From Sulfurimonas sp. HSL-1656 (lineage in GTDB: Bacteria > Campylobacterota > Campylobacteria > Campylobacterales > Sulfurimonadaceae), in the NCBI RefSeq assembly GCF_039645585.1, contig NZ_CP147915.1, positions 1,612,001 through 1,676,000 on the forward strand: a stretch of 64,000 bases of DNA, in the 5' to 3' direction. Positions within the stretch are counted from its first letter, which is position 1; each line of letters begins with the position of its first letter. A model generated the notes under the pieces. The model did not search any database and was not told the DNA's origin. It saw nothing but the letters and a program-made list of their open reading frames with translations. Shown piece after piece: positions 1-8,226 of this stretch. Position numbers and translations under genes: made by a program.

Positions 1-507
1 GCCAAGAGCAGCGAAGCGGCTGCCGCCTTTACGGCACTGTTCGAAACCCGCTCTGTCGAGAAGTACTACCTCGCGCTCAGCCTGCGCAAACCGAAAAAGA
101 AGCAGGGGTGGATCAAGGGCGACATGGCCAAAGCGCGCCGCGGCGACTGGAAGCTGCTCAAGACGATGGAGAACCCGGCGGTGACCCGCTTCATCTCCGC
201 CCCCCTGCACGAGGGGGAGCGCGCCTTCCTCGTCAAACCCTACACCGGCAAGACCCACCAGATCCGCGTGGCACTGAAAAGCCTGGGCTCCCCCATCGCC
301 GGGGACATCCGATACGCCGACAAGACAGAAGCGGACAAAGAGGCGCGCGGCTATCTGCACGCCTACGCCCTGCGCTTCACCTACAACGGCGAGCTTTTCA
401 GTTTCACCCTTCCCCCCGACGAAGGGGAGCGTTTTCTGTCACCGGCATTTACCGATCTGCTGCAGACATGGCAGGCCCCCTGGGAACACTTTCCCGAAAA
501 GAAATAG
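1..507 (+). CDS. RluA-family RNA pseudouridine synthase, C-terminal part (5' truncated by window)
   Basis: The frame is open from the first base, so the start and the catalytic-Asp (HRLD) region lie outside the window; 168 codons are visible. The visible part carries the hallmark C-terminal RluA block, LVKPYTGKTHQIRV around codons 77-90, then a GSPIAGDIRY segment and an LHAYALRF strand. The family isomerises uridine to pseudouridine in rRNA or tRNA. Substrate cannot be told from this fragment. The next gene follows in the same direction after about 80 bases. Confidence 0.88.
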   Translation, partial: AKSSEAAAAFTALFETRSVEKYYLALSLRKPKKKQGWIKGDMAKARRGDWKLLKTMENPAVTRFISAPLHEGERAFLVKPYTGKTHQIRVALKSLGSPIAGDIRYADKTEADKEARGYLHAYALRFTYNGELFSFTLPPDEGERFLSPAFTDLLQTWQAPWEHFPEKK

Positions 508-589
508 GCATCCCCGTTACCGCACGAGGTATTTTTTTGCGTTATACTTGAAGCACCACGACCCCTAAGGGTCAGAGCGGAGTGACAAC

Positions 590-1939
590 GTGAACCCCTC
601 AACCTACGACGTCCTTATTATCGGCGGCGGTATCTCCGGTGCGGCGCTGCTCTATGCCCTGGAGCGTTATACCGACCTGGGGACCCTCTGCCTCCTGGAA
701 AAATACGGCGCGCTCGCCACGCTCAATTCCAGCGCCACTTCCAACTCCCAGACCCTGCACTGCGGCGACATCGAGACGAACTACACGCTGGAGAAAGCGG
801 CCAAGGTCAAACGGACCGCCAAGATGGTCGAGAAGTACTGCCTGCAGCACGGCTACGAGAACAACATCATCCATGCCCACCAGAAGATGGCCCTGGGCGT
901 CGGGTACGATGAAGTCAACTTTATGACGAAGCGCCACGAGGAGTTCAGTACCCTCTACCCCTACCTGCGTATCTTTGACCGTGAAACGCTCAAACGGATC
1001 GAACCCGCCGTCGTGTACGACGCCGACGGCAAGGAGCGCCTCGAACCCATCGTCGGTGTCGGCGTACAGGGAGAGTACACCACCGTCGACTTCAAACGCC
1101 TCAGCGACTCCTTCGTCGAGAATGCCATGCAGAGCAGCAGTAAACACACCGACGTTTTTTTCAACCAGCACGTCATGAAGATCGACAAACGCGGAGAGCT
1201 GTACGAGGTCCATACCGGCAGCCGCACCTACTACGCCCGCTTCGTCGTCGTCGACGCCGGTGCCCACAGCCTCTTTCTTGCCCACCGCATGGGGTACGGG
1301 CTCGATTTCGGCATTCTGCCGATGGCCGGCAGCTTCTACCGTTCGACCAGGCATATCCTGAACGGCAAGGTCTACATGGTGCAGAACCCCAAACTGCCCT
1401 TTGCCGCCCTGCACGGCGACCCGGACCTGCTGCTGGGCGGCCTCACCCGTTTCGGCCCCACCGCCCTGATGCTGCCCAAACTGGAACGCTACAAGCGGGG
1501 AACGTATCTCGATTTTCTCCGTACCCTCCGCTTCGACCACAATATCGCGAGCATCTTCTACGATCTGCTCAAAGACCCGGACATCCGCAACTACGTTCTG
1601 CGCAACTTCCTCTTCGAAGTGCCGTGGCTGAACAAACGCCTCTTTGTGAAGGATGCGCGCAAGATCGTCCCCTCGCTGCAGCTCTCCGACATCGAGTACG
1701 CCTCCGGCTTCGGCGGGGTCCGCCCCCAGGTGCTCGATAAAAAGCAGCGCAAACTGCTATTGGGCGAGGAGAGCATCGATACCGGGGAGGGGATCGTCTT
1801 CAACATGACGCCTTCGCCGGGGGCGACGAGCTGCCTGGGCAACGCCCGGCGCGACGTGGAGACGGTCTGCGCCTACCTCGGCCGCCGCTTCGACCACGCC
1901 CGCTTCGACGCGGAACTTACCGAAGGAGACCGGACATGA
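590..1939 (+). CDS. mqo: Malate:quinone oxidoreductase (FAD-dependent)
   Basis: A 449-residue flavoprotein that would oxidise malate to oxaloacetate and pass electrons to the membrane quinone pool, replacing NAD-linked malate dehydrogenase in the TCA cycle. The N terminus has the FAD Rossmann motif VLIIGGGISGAALL (residues 8-21) followed by an acidic residue after the second strand (LLEKYG). Sequence and length resemble the Helicobacter-type Mqo as I remember it, not the E. coli-type enzyme. The start is GTG, preceded by GCGGAG. Its end overlaps the next gene by four bases (ATGA), so the two are probably co-transcribed. Another FAD-dependent 2-hydroxyacid oxidoreductase is the main alternative. 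Confidence 0.82.
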   Translation: MNPSTYDVLIIGGGISGAALLYALERYTDLGTLCLLEKYGALATLNSSATSNSQTLHCGDIETNYTLEKAAKVKRTAKMVEKYCLQHGYENNIIHAHQKMALGVGYDEVNFMTKRHEEFSTLYPYLRIFDRETLKRIEPAVVYDADGKERLEPIVGVGVQGEYTTVDFKRLSDSFVENAMQSSSKHTDVFFNQHVMKIDKRGELYEVHTGSRTYYARFVVVDAGAHSLFLAHRMGYGLDFGILPMAGSFYRSTRHILNGKVYMVQNPKLPFAALHGDPDLLLGGLTRFGPTALMLPKLERYKRGTYLDFLRTLRFDHNIASIFYDLLKDPDIRNYVLRNFLFEVPWLNKRLFVKDARKIVPSLQLSDIEYASGFGGVRPQVLDKKQRKLLLGEESIDTGEGIVFNMTPSPGATSCLGNARRDVETVCAYLGRRFDHARFDAELTEGDRT

Positions 1940-3048
1940 AAAAGCTGCTCTACATCACGGACCAGCAGGAGTACGCCGACCACGGTACCATCGCCCCGCT
2001 GTTCGGGCACTACCTCAAAAAACACCTGCAGGTCACGATCGTCTACTACACGCGATACAAGGACAGCTTCCAGTACAAAGGCGACGACTGCATCGTTCCC
2101 GAGGGCGAACTGCAGAACATTGTCGGCTACCTCGACAAAGAGGGAGTCGACCTCGGCAGCTTTGATTTCATCCTCGTGCGTAACCGCTTCGATATTCTGC
2201 GCACGGTGCTCGCCCACCGCGTCCGCTACGGCTACAGGGTCGGTTTCCGCCTCTCCTTCCCCAAGACCGAAACGGCCTACGCTGCGATGATGGCCAAATA
2301 CAAACGTGCCTTTTTCCCCGCACTGGCCCTGAAGTACAAGCGCGGCCGGGAACGGAAACTCATCGAAGCGTGCGACCTCTTCCTCCCGTCATCTGCCATG
2401 CTGGCCGCGGGGCTCTATCCCGGCCTCGGCCTGCCGACGCTCCCCCTGCCCGCCGGGATCGACCCGGCGCACGTCTCGGCACCGAAAAGCGATTTCACGA
2501 CGCCGCGCCGCTTCATCTACGTCGGCTCCCTCGACCCGCTCCGCCGTTTCGAAACGCTGCTCGACGCTTTCGCCACGCTCACCCGCCTCGAGTGGAGACT
2601 GGATATCTCCACCTTCGACCCGACCTACCTCAAAACAATCCTCAAAGGCTATCCACAGCTCTCCGGGCGCATCCGGATCCTGCAGGCCTCCAACCTCACG
2701 GAGCTGGGACGGCAAATCCGAGACTGTGACGTCGGCCTGGCCCTGATGCCCGCACTGCCCATCTTCGCCATGACTCTCCCGGCCAAGGTGATGGATTACT
2801 ACGCCGCGGGCGTCCCGGCCCTGCTCACCGACACGCCCAAGAACCGCGACCGGCTGCGCGACGGGGACGAAGCCTTCTTCTGCGCCTTTGACGCTGCCGC
2901 CATCGCCGCGACGCTCGAGAGCCTGATCCGGTGCGACGGCAATCAGCTGTCAAAGGTCCGCGAACAGGGGCTGGGGAGGCTGCTCGGGGCGGGAAGAAGC
3001 TACGACATTATGGCCGAACAGCTCCACCGCCGGCTCCTCACGTTGTGA
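1936..3048 (+). CDS. Glycosyltransferase, GT-B fold (GT4-like)
   Basis: A 370-residue protein with GT-B architecture. An N-terminal sugar-acceptor half is followed by a nucleotide-sugar half with RRFIYVGSLDPLRRFETLLDAF around residues 193-214 and the typical donor-site helix LPAKVMDYYAAGVPALLTD around residues 280-298. Acceptor and donor sugars cannot be predicted. No signal peptide or membrane segment is evident, so a cytoplasmic or peripheral membrane enzyme is likely. It overlaps mqo by four bases; the functional link, if any, is not obvious. Confidence 0.78.
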   Translation: MKKLLYITDQQEYADHGTIAPLFGHYLKKHLQVTIVYYTRYKDSFQYKGDDCIVPEGELQNIVGYLDKEGVDLGSFDFILVRNRFDILRTVLAHRVRYGYRVGFRLSFPKTETAYAAMMAKYKRAFFPALALKYKRGRERKLIEACDLFLPSSAMLAAGLYPGLGLPTLPLPAGIDPAHVSAPKSDFTTPRRFIYVGSLDPLRRFETLLDAFATLTRLEWRLDISTFDPTYLKTILKGYPQLSGRIRILQASNLTELGRQIRDCDVGLALMPALPIFAMTLPAKVMDYYAAGVPALLTDTPKNRDRLRDGDEAFFCAFDAAAIAATLESLIRCDGNQLSKVREQGLGRLLGAGRSYDIMAEQLHRRLLTL

Positions 3049-3105
3049 ACGCAGAATTTGCATAGGAATTCTTGGCTACAATGACGCAAAAATGAAGGAG
3101 TATTC

Positions 3106-3423
3106 ATGTCTACATTTGAAAATGTCAGTGTTCAGAAAGAAGCAAATGTCTATTTCGGAGGGAACGTCACGAGCCGTACGCTCACCCTGCCCGACGGCAG
3201 CGTCTTAACCCTCGGCATCATGCTGCCGGGCGAATACGAGTTCGGCACGGGCAAACCGGAACTGATGGAGATCTACGACGGTGAGCTGGATATCCTGCTG
3301 CCGGGCGAAAGCGCTTGGCAGACGATCCACGGCGGTGAGAGTTTCAGCGTCGAAGGCAACGCCAAGTTCCAGGTCCGCGTCAAAAGCATCACGGACTACT
3401 GCTGCACCTACCTCGACGCGTAA
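3106..3423 (+). CDS. ppnP: Pyrimidine/purine nucleoside phosphorylase, cupin fold (PpnP/YaiE family)
   Basis: A 105-residue single-domain cupin whose sequence (PDGSVLTLGIMLPGEYEFGT, then GESFSVEGNAKFQVRV and the YCCTYLDA end) matches the PpnP family, formerly DUF1255. Members phosphorolyse several nucleosides to free base and ribose-1-phosphate. Length equals that of the family. An AAGGAG site sits seven bases before ATG and a TACAAT -10-like hexamer lies at 3077-3082, so it probably has its own promoter. The downstream gene is convergent. Confidence 0.9.
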   Translation: MSTFENVSVQKEANVYFGGNVTSRTLTLPDGSVLTLGIMLPGEYEFGTGKPELMEIYDGELDILLPGESAWQTIHGGESFSVEGNAKFQVRVKSITDYCCTYLDA

Positions 3424-3429
3424 CGCCGC

Positions 3430-3993
3430 TCAGGCGCAGTAATCGGCGAGCAGCCCGCGCTTTACACTCTCATAGGCGGACTCCCCCGCCAGTTTTTTCA
3501 CAATCGCAAGCCCGAAACAGATCGCCGTCCCGGGCCCGCGTGACGTCATGACGTTCGCGTCTTCCACGACCGCGGCGCGATCGCCCTGGAACCCCTCCGT
3601 ACGGATCTCTTTCTCCACACCGGGATAAGCGGTATAGTTCGGTTTGAGCACACCGGCGGCATTGAGCGCGATCGGTGCGGCGCAGATGGCGCCAATCGGT
3701 TTGCCCTTGGCATCCATCGCCGCCAGCAGCGACTGGACGCCGGCATGTTCCGCCAGACGCTTCGTACCGCCGCCCCCGCCGGGCAGCACGATCATATCGA
3801 TATCGTCCGCACCCAGCTCCCCGATCGCCCTCTCCGCCTTGACGATCAGGCCATGCGCCCCTTCCACTTCCAGTTCCATATCCAGCGAACGGACCAGGAC
3901 CTCAAGCCCTCCGCGGCGCAGCACGTCGATCACGGCGACGGCTTCAATCTCTTCAAACCCTTCGGCCAGCGGGACCAATACTTTTTTCGGCAT
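3430..3993 (-). CDS. DJ-1/PfpI family protein (DJ-1/YajL type)
   Basis: A 187-residue protein of the DJ-1 branch. It has the N-terminal VLVPLAEGFEEIEAV strand-turn with a conserved Glu near residue 15, and a nucleophile elbow GAICAAPIAL with the reactive cysteine at residue 104. DJ-1 homologues are described as glyoxalase III, protein deglycase or redox chaperones, and the exact activity is disputed. Conserved GPGTAICFGLAIVKKLAG closes the domain. It is downstream of efp on the same strand but separated from it by a terminator. AGGAGTTTTTT precedes its ATG. Confidence 0.87.
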   Translation of the reverse strand: MPKKVLVPLAEGFEEIEAVAVIDVLRRGGLEVLVRSLDMELEVEGAHGLIVKAERAIGELGADDIDMIVLPGGGGGTKRLAEHAGVQSLLAAMDAKGKPIGAICAAPIALNAAGVLKPNYTAYPGVEKEIRTEGFQGDRAAVVEDANVMTSRGPGTAICFGLAIVKKLAGESAYESVKRGLLADYCA

Positions 3994-4052
3994 AAAAAAC
4001 TCCTCAATCGGCTTAATAGGACAATTGTAGCACGGAAGAAAAAAAGAGGGAG

Positions 4053-4078
4053 GAAAACCCCCGGGCAGGATGCCGGGG
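4053..4078 (-). terminator. Intrinsic terminator after efp
   Basis: On the minus strand, just past the efp stop codon, a GC stem (CCCCGGCA pairing with TGCCCGGGG, with one bulged C and a three-base loop) is followed by TTTT and pyrimidine-rich sequence. This fits an intrinsic terminator that would separate efp from the DJ-1 gene. Confidence 0.65.
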
Positions 4079-4086
4079 AAGCGGGA

Positions 4087-4653
4087 TTATTTTACTTTTT
4101 CGATGTACTCGCCGTCAACAGTGTTGACCTTGATCGTATCGCCTTCGAGAACATGATAGGGGACCTGTACAACGGCACCGGTCTCCAGGGTTGCCGGTTT
4201 TTTGGAACCGCTGGAAGTGTCGCCTTTGAAGTTCGGCGGCGTTTCGGCAACGACCAGTTCCATCGTATCCGGCGCATCGACGGAGATCGCCTGGCCGTTG
4301 TGGAAAACGATCTCCACGTTGGTACCGTCTTTGAGCCACTTCATCGCCTCTTCGCACTGCTCATACAGCAGGCCGAGCTGCTCGTAACTCTCGTTATCCA
4401 TGAACTGGAGCATTTCGCCGTCATCGTAAAGGTACTGCATCGTTTTGTGTGCCATGTTCGGCACTTCGAACTTGTCACCGGCGTGGACCGTCTTCTCGAT
4501 CACTTTCCCGTTGAGGAAACTCTTCACTTTCATACGGACGAACGCCGCGCCCTTACCCGGTTTGACGTGTTGGAATTCCACCACTTTGTAAGGAACGCCC
4601 GCGATTTCGAGGCGCACGTTTTTCTTGATGTCACCCATTCCGATTGTTGCCAT
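4087..4653 (-). CDS. efp: Translation elongation factor P
   Basis: A 188-residue three-domain EF-P, the usual length, which rescues ribosomes stalled at polyproline. The KOW-like N domain carries the loop [10 protein letters not shown] with lysine 34 at the tip, the position modified by EpmA/EpmB in many bacteria; neither modifier gene is in this window. Two ATGs are adjacent (4656 and 4653); the second starts the conserved [19 protein letters not shown] hexamer at 4667-4672 sits only about 14 bases upstream, so the 5' UTR would be very short, though it still includes an AAGGG. Confidence 0.97.
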   Translation of the reverse strand: MATIGMGDIKKNVRLEIAGVPYKVVEFQHVKPGKGAAFVRMKVKSFLNGKVIEKTVHAGDKFEVPNMAHKTMQYLYDDGEMLQFMDNESYEQLGLLYEQCEEAMKWLKDGTNVEIVFHNGQAISVDAPDTMELVVAETPPNFKGDTSSGSKKPATLETGAVVQVPYHVLEGDTIKVNTVDGEYIEKVK

Positions 4654-4716
4654 CATATACCCTTAGATTATAATTTTCCGGGATTTTACACTATTTTCGC
4701 TAAAAAGCGGCGCGAG

Positions 4717-5265
4717 TCACTTGTACCAGTGACGGCGGATACGCTGTCCCGCTTCATACTCGTCAACCAAAACGCGCGGAGGGGTTCCGCGGGAGAGGGA
4801 GACGATGATATTGCGCTGTCCGTCGACAATGAGCATCTCGCCGTGTTCCATCGTCGTAAAGTCGCCGCGGCTGACATGGTCGTAGACGATGCTGAGGATA
4901 TGATCGTACTTGGGCAGGGTAAAGCCCTTGATGTCGAGGCCGTCGACGAAATGCTGGTAGAGCAGCCGTTTTGCAAGCTGAAGTGTCGCAAAGAAGGTCG
5001 CCGTACTGCGCAGTGACGGCGTCTTGACCAGGGGACGCTGCAGGTCGCCCAGCGGGTTGATCATATCGCTTTTGGCGCAGGCCATGCCGACCATCGCGGC
5101 GAAGTGGGCTTCGCGGCTGCCGGCATAGTAGGCCGACAGCCCCGATTTGCATGCCTGCCGGAAGTCACCGTCGCGGTAGAGGGCGAGCACCTGCTTCGTA
5201 TCGGCGCCATAGCTTGAGAGCGTCAGGAGCGCCAGGAGTGTCATTAGGGGAAAAAATCGCTTCAT
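4717..5265 (-). CDS. Secreted or periplasmic protein of unknown function
   Basis: Starting at MKRFFPLMTLLALLTL the product is 182 residues with a clear Sec signal peptide (charged start, hydrophobic core, likely cleavage after SSYGA). The mature part is mostly helical, has two cysteines near residues 38 and 57, and ends with a basic RIRRHWYK tail. I recognise no domain; the early helices (LALYRDGDFRQACKSG) resemble a TPR/Sel1-like helical pair. It may be specific to this lineage. It is followed on the same strand by efp. Confidence 0.72.
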   Translation of the reverse strand: MKRFFPLMTLLALLTLSSYGADTKQVLALYRDGDFRQACKSGLSAYYAGSREAHFAAMVGMACAKSDMINPLGDLQRPLVKTPSLRSTATFFATLQLAKRLLYQHFVDGLDIKGFTLPKYDHILSIVYDHVSRGDFTTMEHGEMLIVDGQRNIIVSLSRGTPPRVLVDEYEAGQRIRRHWYK

Positions 5266-5361
5266 GGGGGAATTATAGCACTTCTCCCGGCCGTGCAAAA
5301 AACCCGCGATCCCCCCGCCGCAGGGCGCACCTTCAAGCAAGTTTCGCTAAAATCGTTCCCC

Positions 5362-6012
5362 ATGCAGATAACGATCGATGAATACGCCAACCGCTTCAAA
5401 ATGTCCAAAGAGATGATCCGCGCCAAACTGCGTGCGGGCAGACTGCCGCACACCGTCGTCGACGGCACGACCTACATCAGCGTCGAGGGTGCCGCAACCG
5501 CTGCCCCGGCTGCAGCGGCACCCCAGCGCACAACCGCCGGTGCCGTCATCATGATGTACCAGAAGGAGAATGCGGAACTCAAGCGTAAGATCGGCGAACT
5601 CGAGGCGAAGATCGACCGCCTTATCGGCGACAAGGAGCAGATGCTGCGCGAAGAGCGCGACCGCATCGAGGGGATCTACGTCTCCCGGGACGAGCAGCTC
5701 AAATCCTTTCTCGAGCTGGTCAATGCCAAACTGGTCCAGGAGGGCTTCAAGCTCGCTTCCCAGAGCAGTGCATCCGATATGGCCGACACCCCCGCGTACG
5801 CCGACCACACTGCACAGACACCCGCACCGCTCCCGGAGCAGATCGAGCTTTTCCGTTACCTCGAGGCCAAGCACTTCTCCTCTTCGGAAAAAAAGACGGT
5901 CAAGAAGCGCTTTGCCAAAGCGTACGGGAATGACGTCCGCGTGATCCAGCAAAACGGCGAATTCATCCTCGACTTCTCCAAGTACGACTACAGCGACCTC
6001 CTGGCGCGCTGA
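5362..6012 (+). CDS. Conserved HTH/coiled-coil protein (possible DUF3972)
   Basis: A 216-residue protein. Residues 1-40 look like an excisionase/MerR-type winged helix (ITIDEYANRFKMSKEMIRAK, then GRLPHTVVDGTTYI). A low-complexity Ala/Pro linker follows (45-60), then a strongly heptad-patterned coiled coil from about 65 to 125 (KENAELKRKIGELEAKIDRL). The C-terminal 50 residues are conserved-looking and basic. It resembles Campylobacterota proteins annotated DUF3972, but I cannot confirm that. Start chosen at the ATG beginning the HTH; TAAAAT 10-15 bases upstream suggests a short leader. Confidence 0.75.
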   Translation: MQITIDEYANRFKMSKEMIRAKLRAGRLPHTVVDGTTYISVEGAATAAPAAAAPQRTTAGAVIMMYQKENAELKRKIGELEAKIDRLIGDKEQMLREERDRIEGIYVSRDEQLKSFLELVNAKLVQEGFKLASQSSASDMADTPAYADHTAQTPAPLPEQIELFRYLEAKHFSSSEKKTVKKRFAKAYGNDVRVIQQNGEFILDFSKYDYSDLLAR

Positions 6013-6079
6013 ACGCGCCGCACCGCTCTCCCGCCACCGGCACCCTGTCACTCTATAACCACCCCCACCAGGCACCCTG

Positions 6080-6245
6080 CGGAAATAAACATCATATACA
6101 CTATCCCGTATATATAATCCGCTTTTTCTCTTATAAAATACTATTTTTGTATACTAAATACTGTTTTATTCTATAAATACACTATAAATGTATTTTATAT
6201 ACGGTTTTTTGCTTTATTTAAGAATCCTTCTTCTACAATGGAGCA
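6080..6245 (+). promoter_or_regulatory. AT-rich promoter/operator region with phased repeats
   Basis: About 160 bases of very AT-rich DNA in an otherwise GC-rich neighbourhood. It contains two near-identical 12-mers, AAATACTATTTT (6136-6147) and AAATACTGTTTT (6156-6167), 20 bp apart. A perfect dyad, AAATACA-N7-TGTATTT, follows at 6175-6195, again about 20 bp on. Two-turn spacing suggests cooperative protein binding on one face. A TACAAT hexamer at 6234-6239 lies directly before the XRE gene. Autoregulation by that gene product is an inference. Confidence 0.5.
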
Positions 6246-6491
6246 ATGGAACTCTCCGATCTTTTCAATATTCTGCACAACGCGGTGGAAGCCCAGGGCA
6301 ACGGCAAGAAGATCACCCAAAAAGAGATGGCGTCGCTGCTCGGGGTTTCCATGCGAACCTATCAGGACTGGCGCCTGGGAAACGCGAAGCCGCAGGCGGC
6401 CAAAGCGGTCATGCAGATGCTGGGGAGGCTCGAAGACGACGACATCATCAGGGTCGTACGGAAAATCAACCGGATGGAGGAAGCATCATGA
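6246..6491 (+). CDS. Small XRE-type helix-turn-helix regulator
   Basis: An 81-residue protein that is almost entirely a helix-turn-helix: ITQKEMASLLGVSMRTYQDW (residues 23-42) is a textbook HTH_3/XRE pattern, followed by AKPQAAKAVMQMLGRL. The ATG lies only seven bases after a TACAAT hexamer, so the message may be leaderless or nearly so. It overlaps the following 57-residue gene by four bases. The pair could be a chromosomal regulator module or a remnant of a mobile element, but no integrase or toxin signature is present. Confidence 0.78.
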   Translation: MELSDLFNILHNAVEAQGNGKKITQKEMASLLGVSMRTYQDWRLGNAKPQAAKAVMQMLGRLEDDDIIRVVRKINRMEEAS

Positions 6492-6661
6492 CGACATTGA
6501 CACAAAAAGAGCGTGAAGATCTGCAGAGCGTTTTCAATTCGATCTCCGAACAGGAACCGTCCCGGGCCGCCAAAGTGCTCCATATAAAGAATATTATTTT
6601 TCTTTATATACAGTCGCGCCTCCATCTTCTGCTCAAAAAACGGGTTTCCTACCAGAAATAG
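6488..6661 (+). CDS. Small protein of unknown function, coupled to the XRE regulator
   Basis: A 57-residue basic protein starting in the ATGA overlap with the XRE gene, with the phase and coupling typical of a real operon partner. It begins LTQKEREDLQSVFNSISEQEP and ends in a basic, leucine-rich helix (RLHLLLKKRVSYQK). It has no recognisable domain. The 3' half is more AT-rich than its neighbours. Short G/C runs that could pair (6670-6686) follow the stop codon. Confidence 0.55.
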   Translation: MTTLTQKEREDLQSVFNSISEQEPSRAAKVLHIKNIIFLYIQSRLHLLLKKRVSYQK

Positions 6662-6826
6662 GCACTTTCGGGGGACAAATCCCCCCAATTCCCCCCAAAA
6701 TCAATCACTTGAAGATAAATTTAAGCAAACAGACTATAAAGTAACCGTCAGAACAGCTTTGAGAGCGCCAATCCCCTAAATTGCGTGCTCCAAGAGGTGT
6801 TATATTTCAATGACTTGGAGCGTTTT

Positions 6827-7111
6827 ATGAACAAAGCACAGTTTGTCGAACTGGTTCAGAAGCACGGTGACTACAAAACAAAAGCAGAAGCAGAAGCTGC
6901 AATCAAAGCCTTTACTGATGCGGTAACAGATGCACTCGTAGCGAAAGAAGATGTCACACTTGTTGGCTTCGGTAGCTTTACATCTGCCCTGCAAAAAGGC
7001 AAAAGCGGTACAGTACCGGGTACGGACAAGAGCTATACTACAGCGGACAAAATGGTTCCGAAGTTCAAAGCAGGAAAAGGTCTCAAAGACCGCGTTGCCG
7101 AAGGCAAGTAA
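6827..7111 (+). CDS. HU-family DNA-binding protein
   Basis: A 94-residue HU/IHF-type nucleoid protein: MNKAQFVELV at the start, the dimer-core GFGSFTSALQ (residues about 46-55), the DNA-binding arm with its conserved proline region (TVPGTDKSYTT), and the KFKAGKGLKDRV end. HU homodimers bend and compact DNA. The start is set by TTGGAGCG before ATG at 6827. The gene is visibly poorer in GC-rich third positions than its neighbours, with GAA/AAA/GCA/GTA favoured, as is common for very highly expressed or differently selected genes. A strong hairpin terminator follows. Confidence 0.95.
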   Translation: MNKAQFVELVQKHGDYKTKAEAEAAIKAFTDAVTDALVAKEDVTLVGFGSFTSALQKGKSGTVPGTDKSYTTADKMVPKFKAGKGLKDRVAEGK

Positions 7112-7123
7112 CTCCTCACCCCT

Positions 7124-7146
7124 GGCCGCCGTCCGCGGCCGCTTTT
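7124..7146 (+). terminator. Intrinsic terminator after the HU gene
   Basis: GGCCGC (7124-7129), a five-base loop, then GCGGCC (7135-7140) followed by GCTTTT. A six-bp all-GC stem with a short T-run 12 bases after the HU stop codon is a convincing rho-independent terminator. Confidence 0.8.
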
Positions 7147-7250
7147 CCCCACACCACCATTAACTTCTACGTCTAATCCTCCCATGCCTGATTTCAGACA
7201 GGATTGTTCTGGCACACTCATGCCTGTAATCATTTATGCAAAGGCATCAT

Positions 7251-7649
7251 ATGGAAAAAGTAACCAAAACCGAACAGGAGTGGCGTGCGCAGCTCTCGCC
7301 CGAAGCCTACCACGTCTGCCGCGAACACGGTACGGAAGCCCCCTTCAGCGGGAAATTTTACCAGCATAAAGGCGACGGGGTCTACCGCTGCGTCTGCTGT
7401 GATGCACCGCTGTTTACATCGGATACGAAGTTCGATTCGGGGACGGGATGGCCGAGCTATTTCGAACCCTACAGTGATGATGCGCTGGTGGAGATCAAAG
7501 ATACGAGTTTCGGGATGGTTAGAATAGAAGTGCGGTGTGCGCTCTGCGACGCCCACCTGGGGCATGTCTTTCCCGACGGTCCGGAACCGACGGGGCTGCG
7601 CTACTGCATCAACTCCGTCTGCCTGACCTTCGATGAGGCGGATAGTTAG
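7251..7649 (+). CDS. msrB: Peptide-methionine (R)-S-oxide reductase
   Basis: A 132-residue MsrB that reduces methionine-R-sulfoxide in proteins. It has the family block DSGTGWPSY (62-70), catalytic Cys119 in RYCINS, and two zinc-binding CxxC pairs (Cys47/50 and Cys96/99). No signal peptide, so cytoplasmic. ATG at 7251 is preferred over 7236 because AAAGG lies six bases before it. Its last four bases overlap the convergent outer-membrane protein gene. Confidence 0.96.
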   Translation: MEKVTKTEQEWRAQLSPEAYHVCREHGTEAPFSGKFYQHKGDGVYRCVCCDAPLFTSDTKFDSGTGWPSYFEPYSDDALVEIKDTSFGMVRIEVRCALCDAHLGHVFPDGPEPTGLRYCINSVCLTFDEADS

Positions 7650-8155
7650 AAGTTGACGGCCAGACCGATCATGTAGTTGTTCATAGCTTCGGACGTGTTG
7701 ACATACTCGACGTAGAGGTCCAGCTGGTTGTTCAGCTCGTACATCCCGGCAATACCACCGGAAATCGTGATATCGCCGCGAGTATGGATCTCATCTGCGA
7801 GGTTCGGGAAGATCACGCCGAATTTCGGGCGGACTTTGAATGCGGAACCCGGGATATCGATCGTGTAGGTCGCGTAAAAACCGAGGGTCGTGATGTCAAT
7901 CTTGTTGTTAGTGTTGCTGTATTCCGGTGAGATCAGTGACGTACTCAGTTCCGCTTCAACGCCGAGGTTGTTCAGGACGTTGTCAAGCTCCAGCCCGCCT
8001 TTGATCGCCAGGCCGACGCCGTCATCAACATGTTTCGGCATCGCTTCGAGACCGATACCCGCGCCTACATAAAAGCCGTTGCTTGCCTGCTGCTGGGCAT
8101 ATGCCGAAGATGTGAGCAGCACTGCCGCCGCAATCGATACAATTTTTTTCATCAT
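7646..8155 (-). CDS. Small outer-membrane beta-barrel protein
   Basis: A 169-residue protein with a signal peptide ([20 protein letters not shown], cleavage before QQQ). Alternating-hydrophobicity strands follow ([36 protein letters not shown]), ending in a terminal Phe, the classic BamA recognition residue. Size suggests an eight-stranded OmpA/OmpW-like barrel. Function unknown. Two adjacent ATGs (8155, 8152) follow AAAGGA. Divergent promoter with the cyclophilin gene. Confidence 0.82.
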   Translation of the reverse strand: MMKKIVSIAAAVLLTSSAYAQQQASNGFYVGAGIGLEAMPKHVDDGVGLAIKGGLELDNVLNNLGVEAELSTSLISPEYSNTNNKIDITTLGFYATYTIDIPGSAFKVRPKFGVIFPNLADEIHTRGDITISGGIAGMYELNNQLDLYVEYVNTSEAMNNYMIGLAVNF

Positions 8156-8182
8156 TTTATCCTTTCCGGTGTGATTGGCGGC

Positions 8183-8205
8183 ATTATAGCACCATGAGAT
8201 ATAAT
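8183..8205. promoter_or_regulatory. Divergent -10 elements between omp gene and ppi gene
   Basis: A minus-strand TATAAT (8183-8188) and a plus-strand TATAAT (8200-8205) lie 11 bases apart and face the two divergent genes. The -35 regions would overlap across the pair, so the two transcription units may interfere with or co-regulate each other. No good -35 consensus is visible, as is common in Campylobacterota. Confidence 0.55.
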
Positions 8206-8226
8206 GGCGGAAAAAAAGGAGAGCCC

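Noticed and set aside
6669-6698. Terminator at the G-run/C-run after the 57-residue gene.
   Set aside because: GGGGG and CCCCCC can pair around a six-base loop, but no T-run follows on either strand, so termination is not supported.
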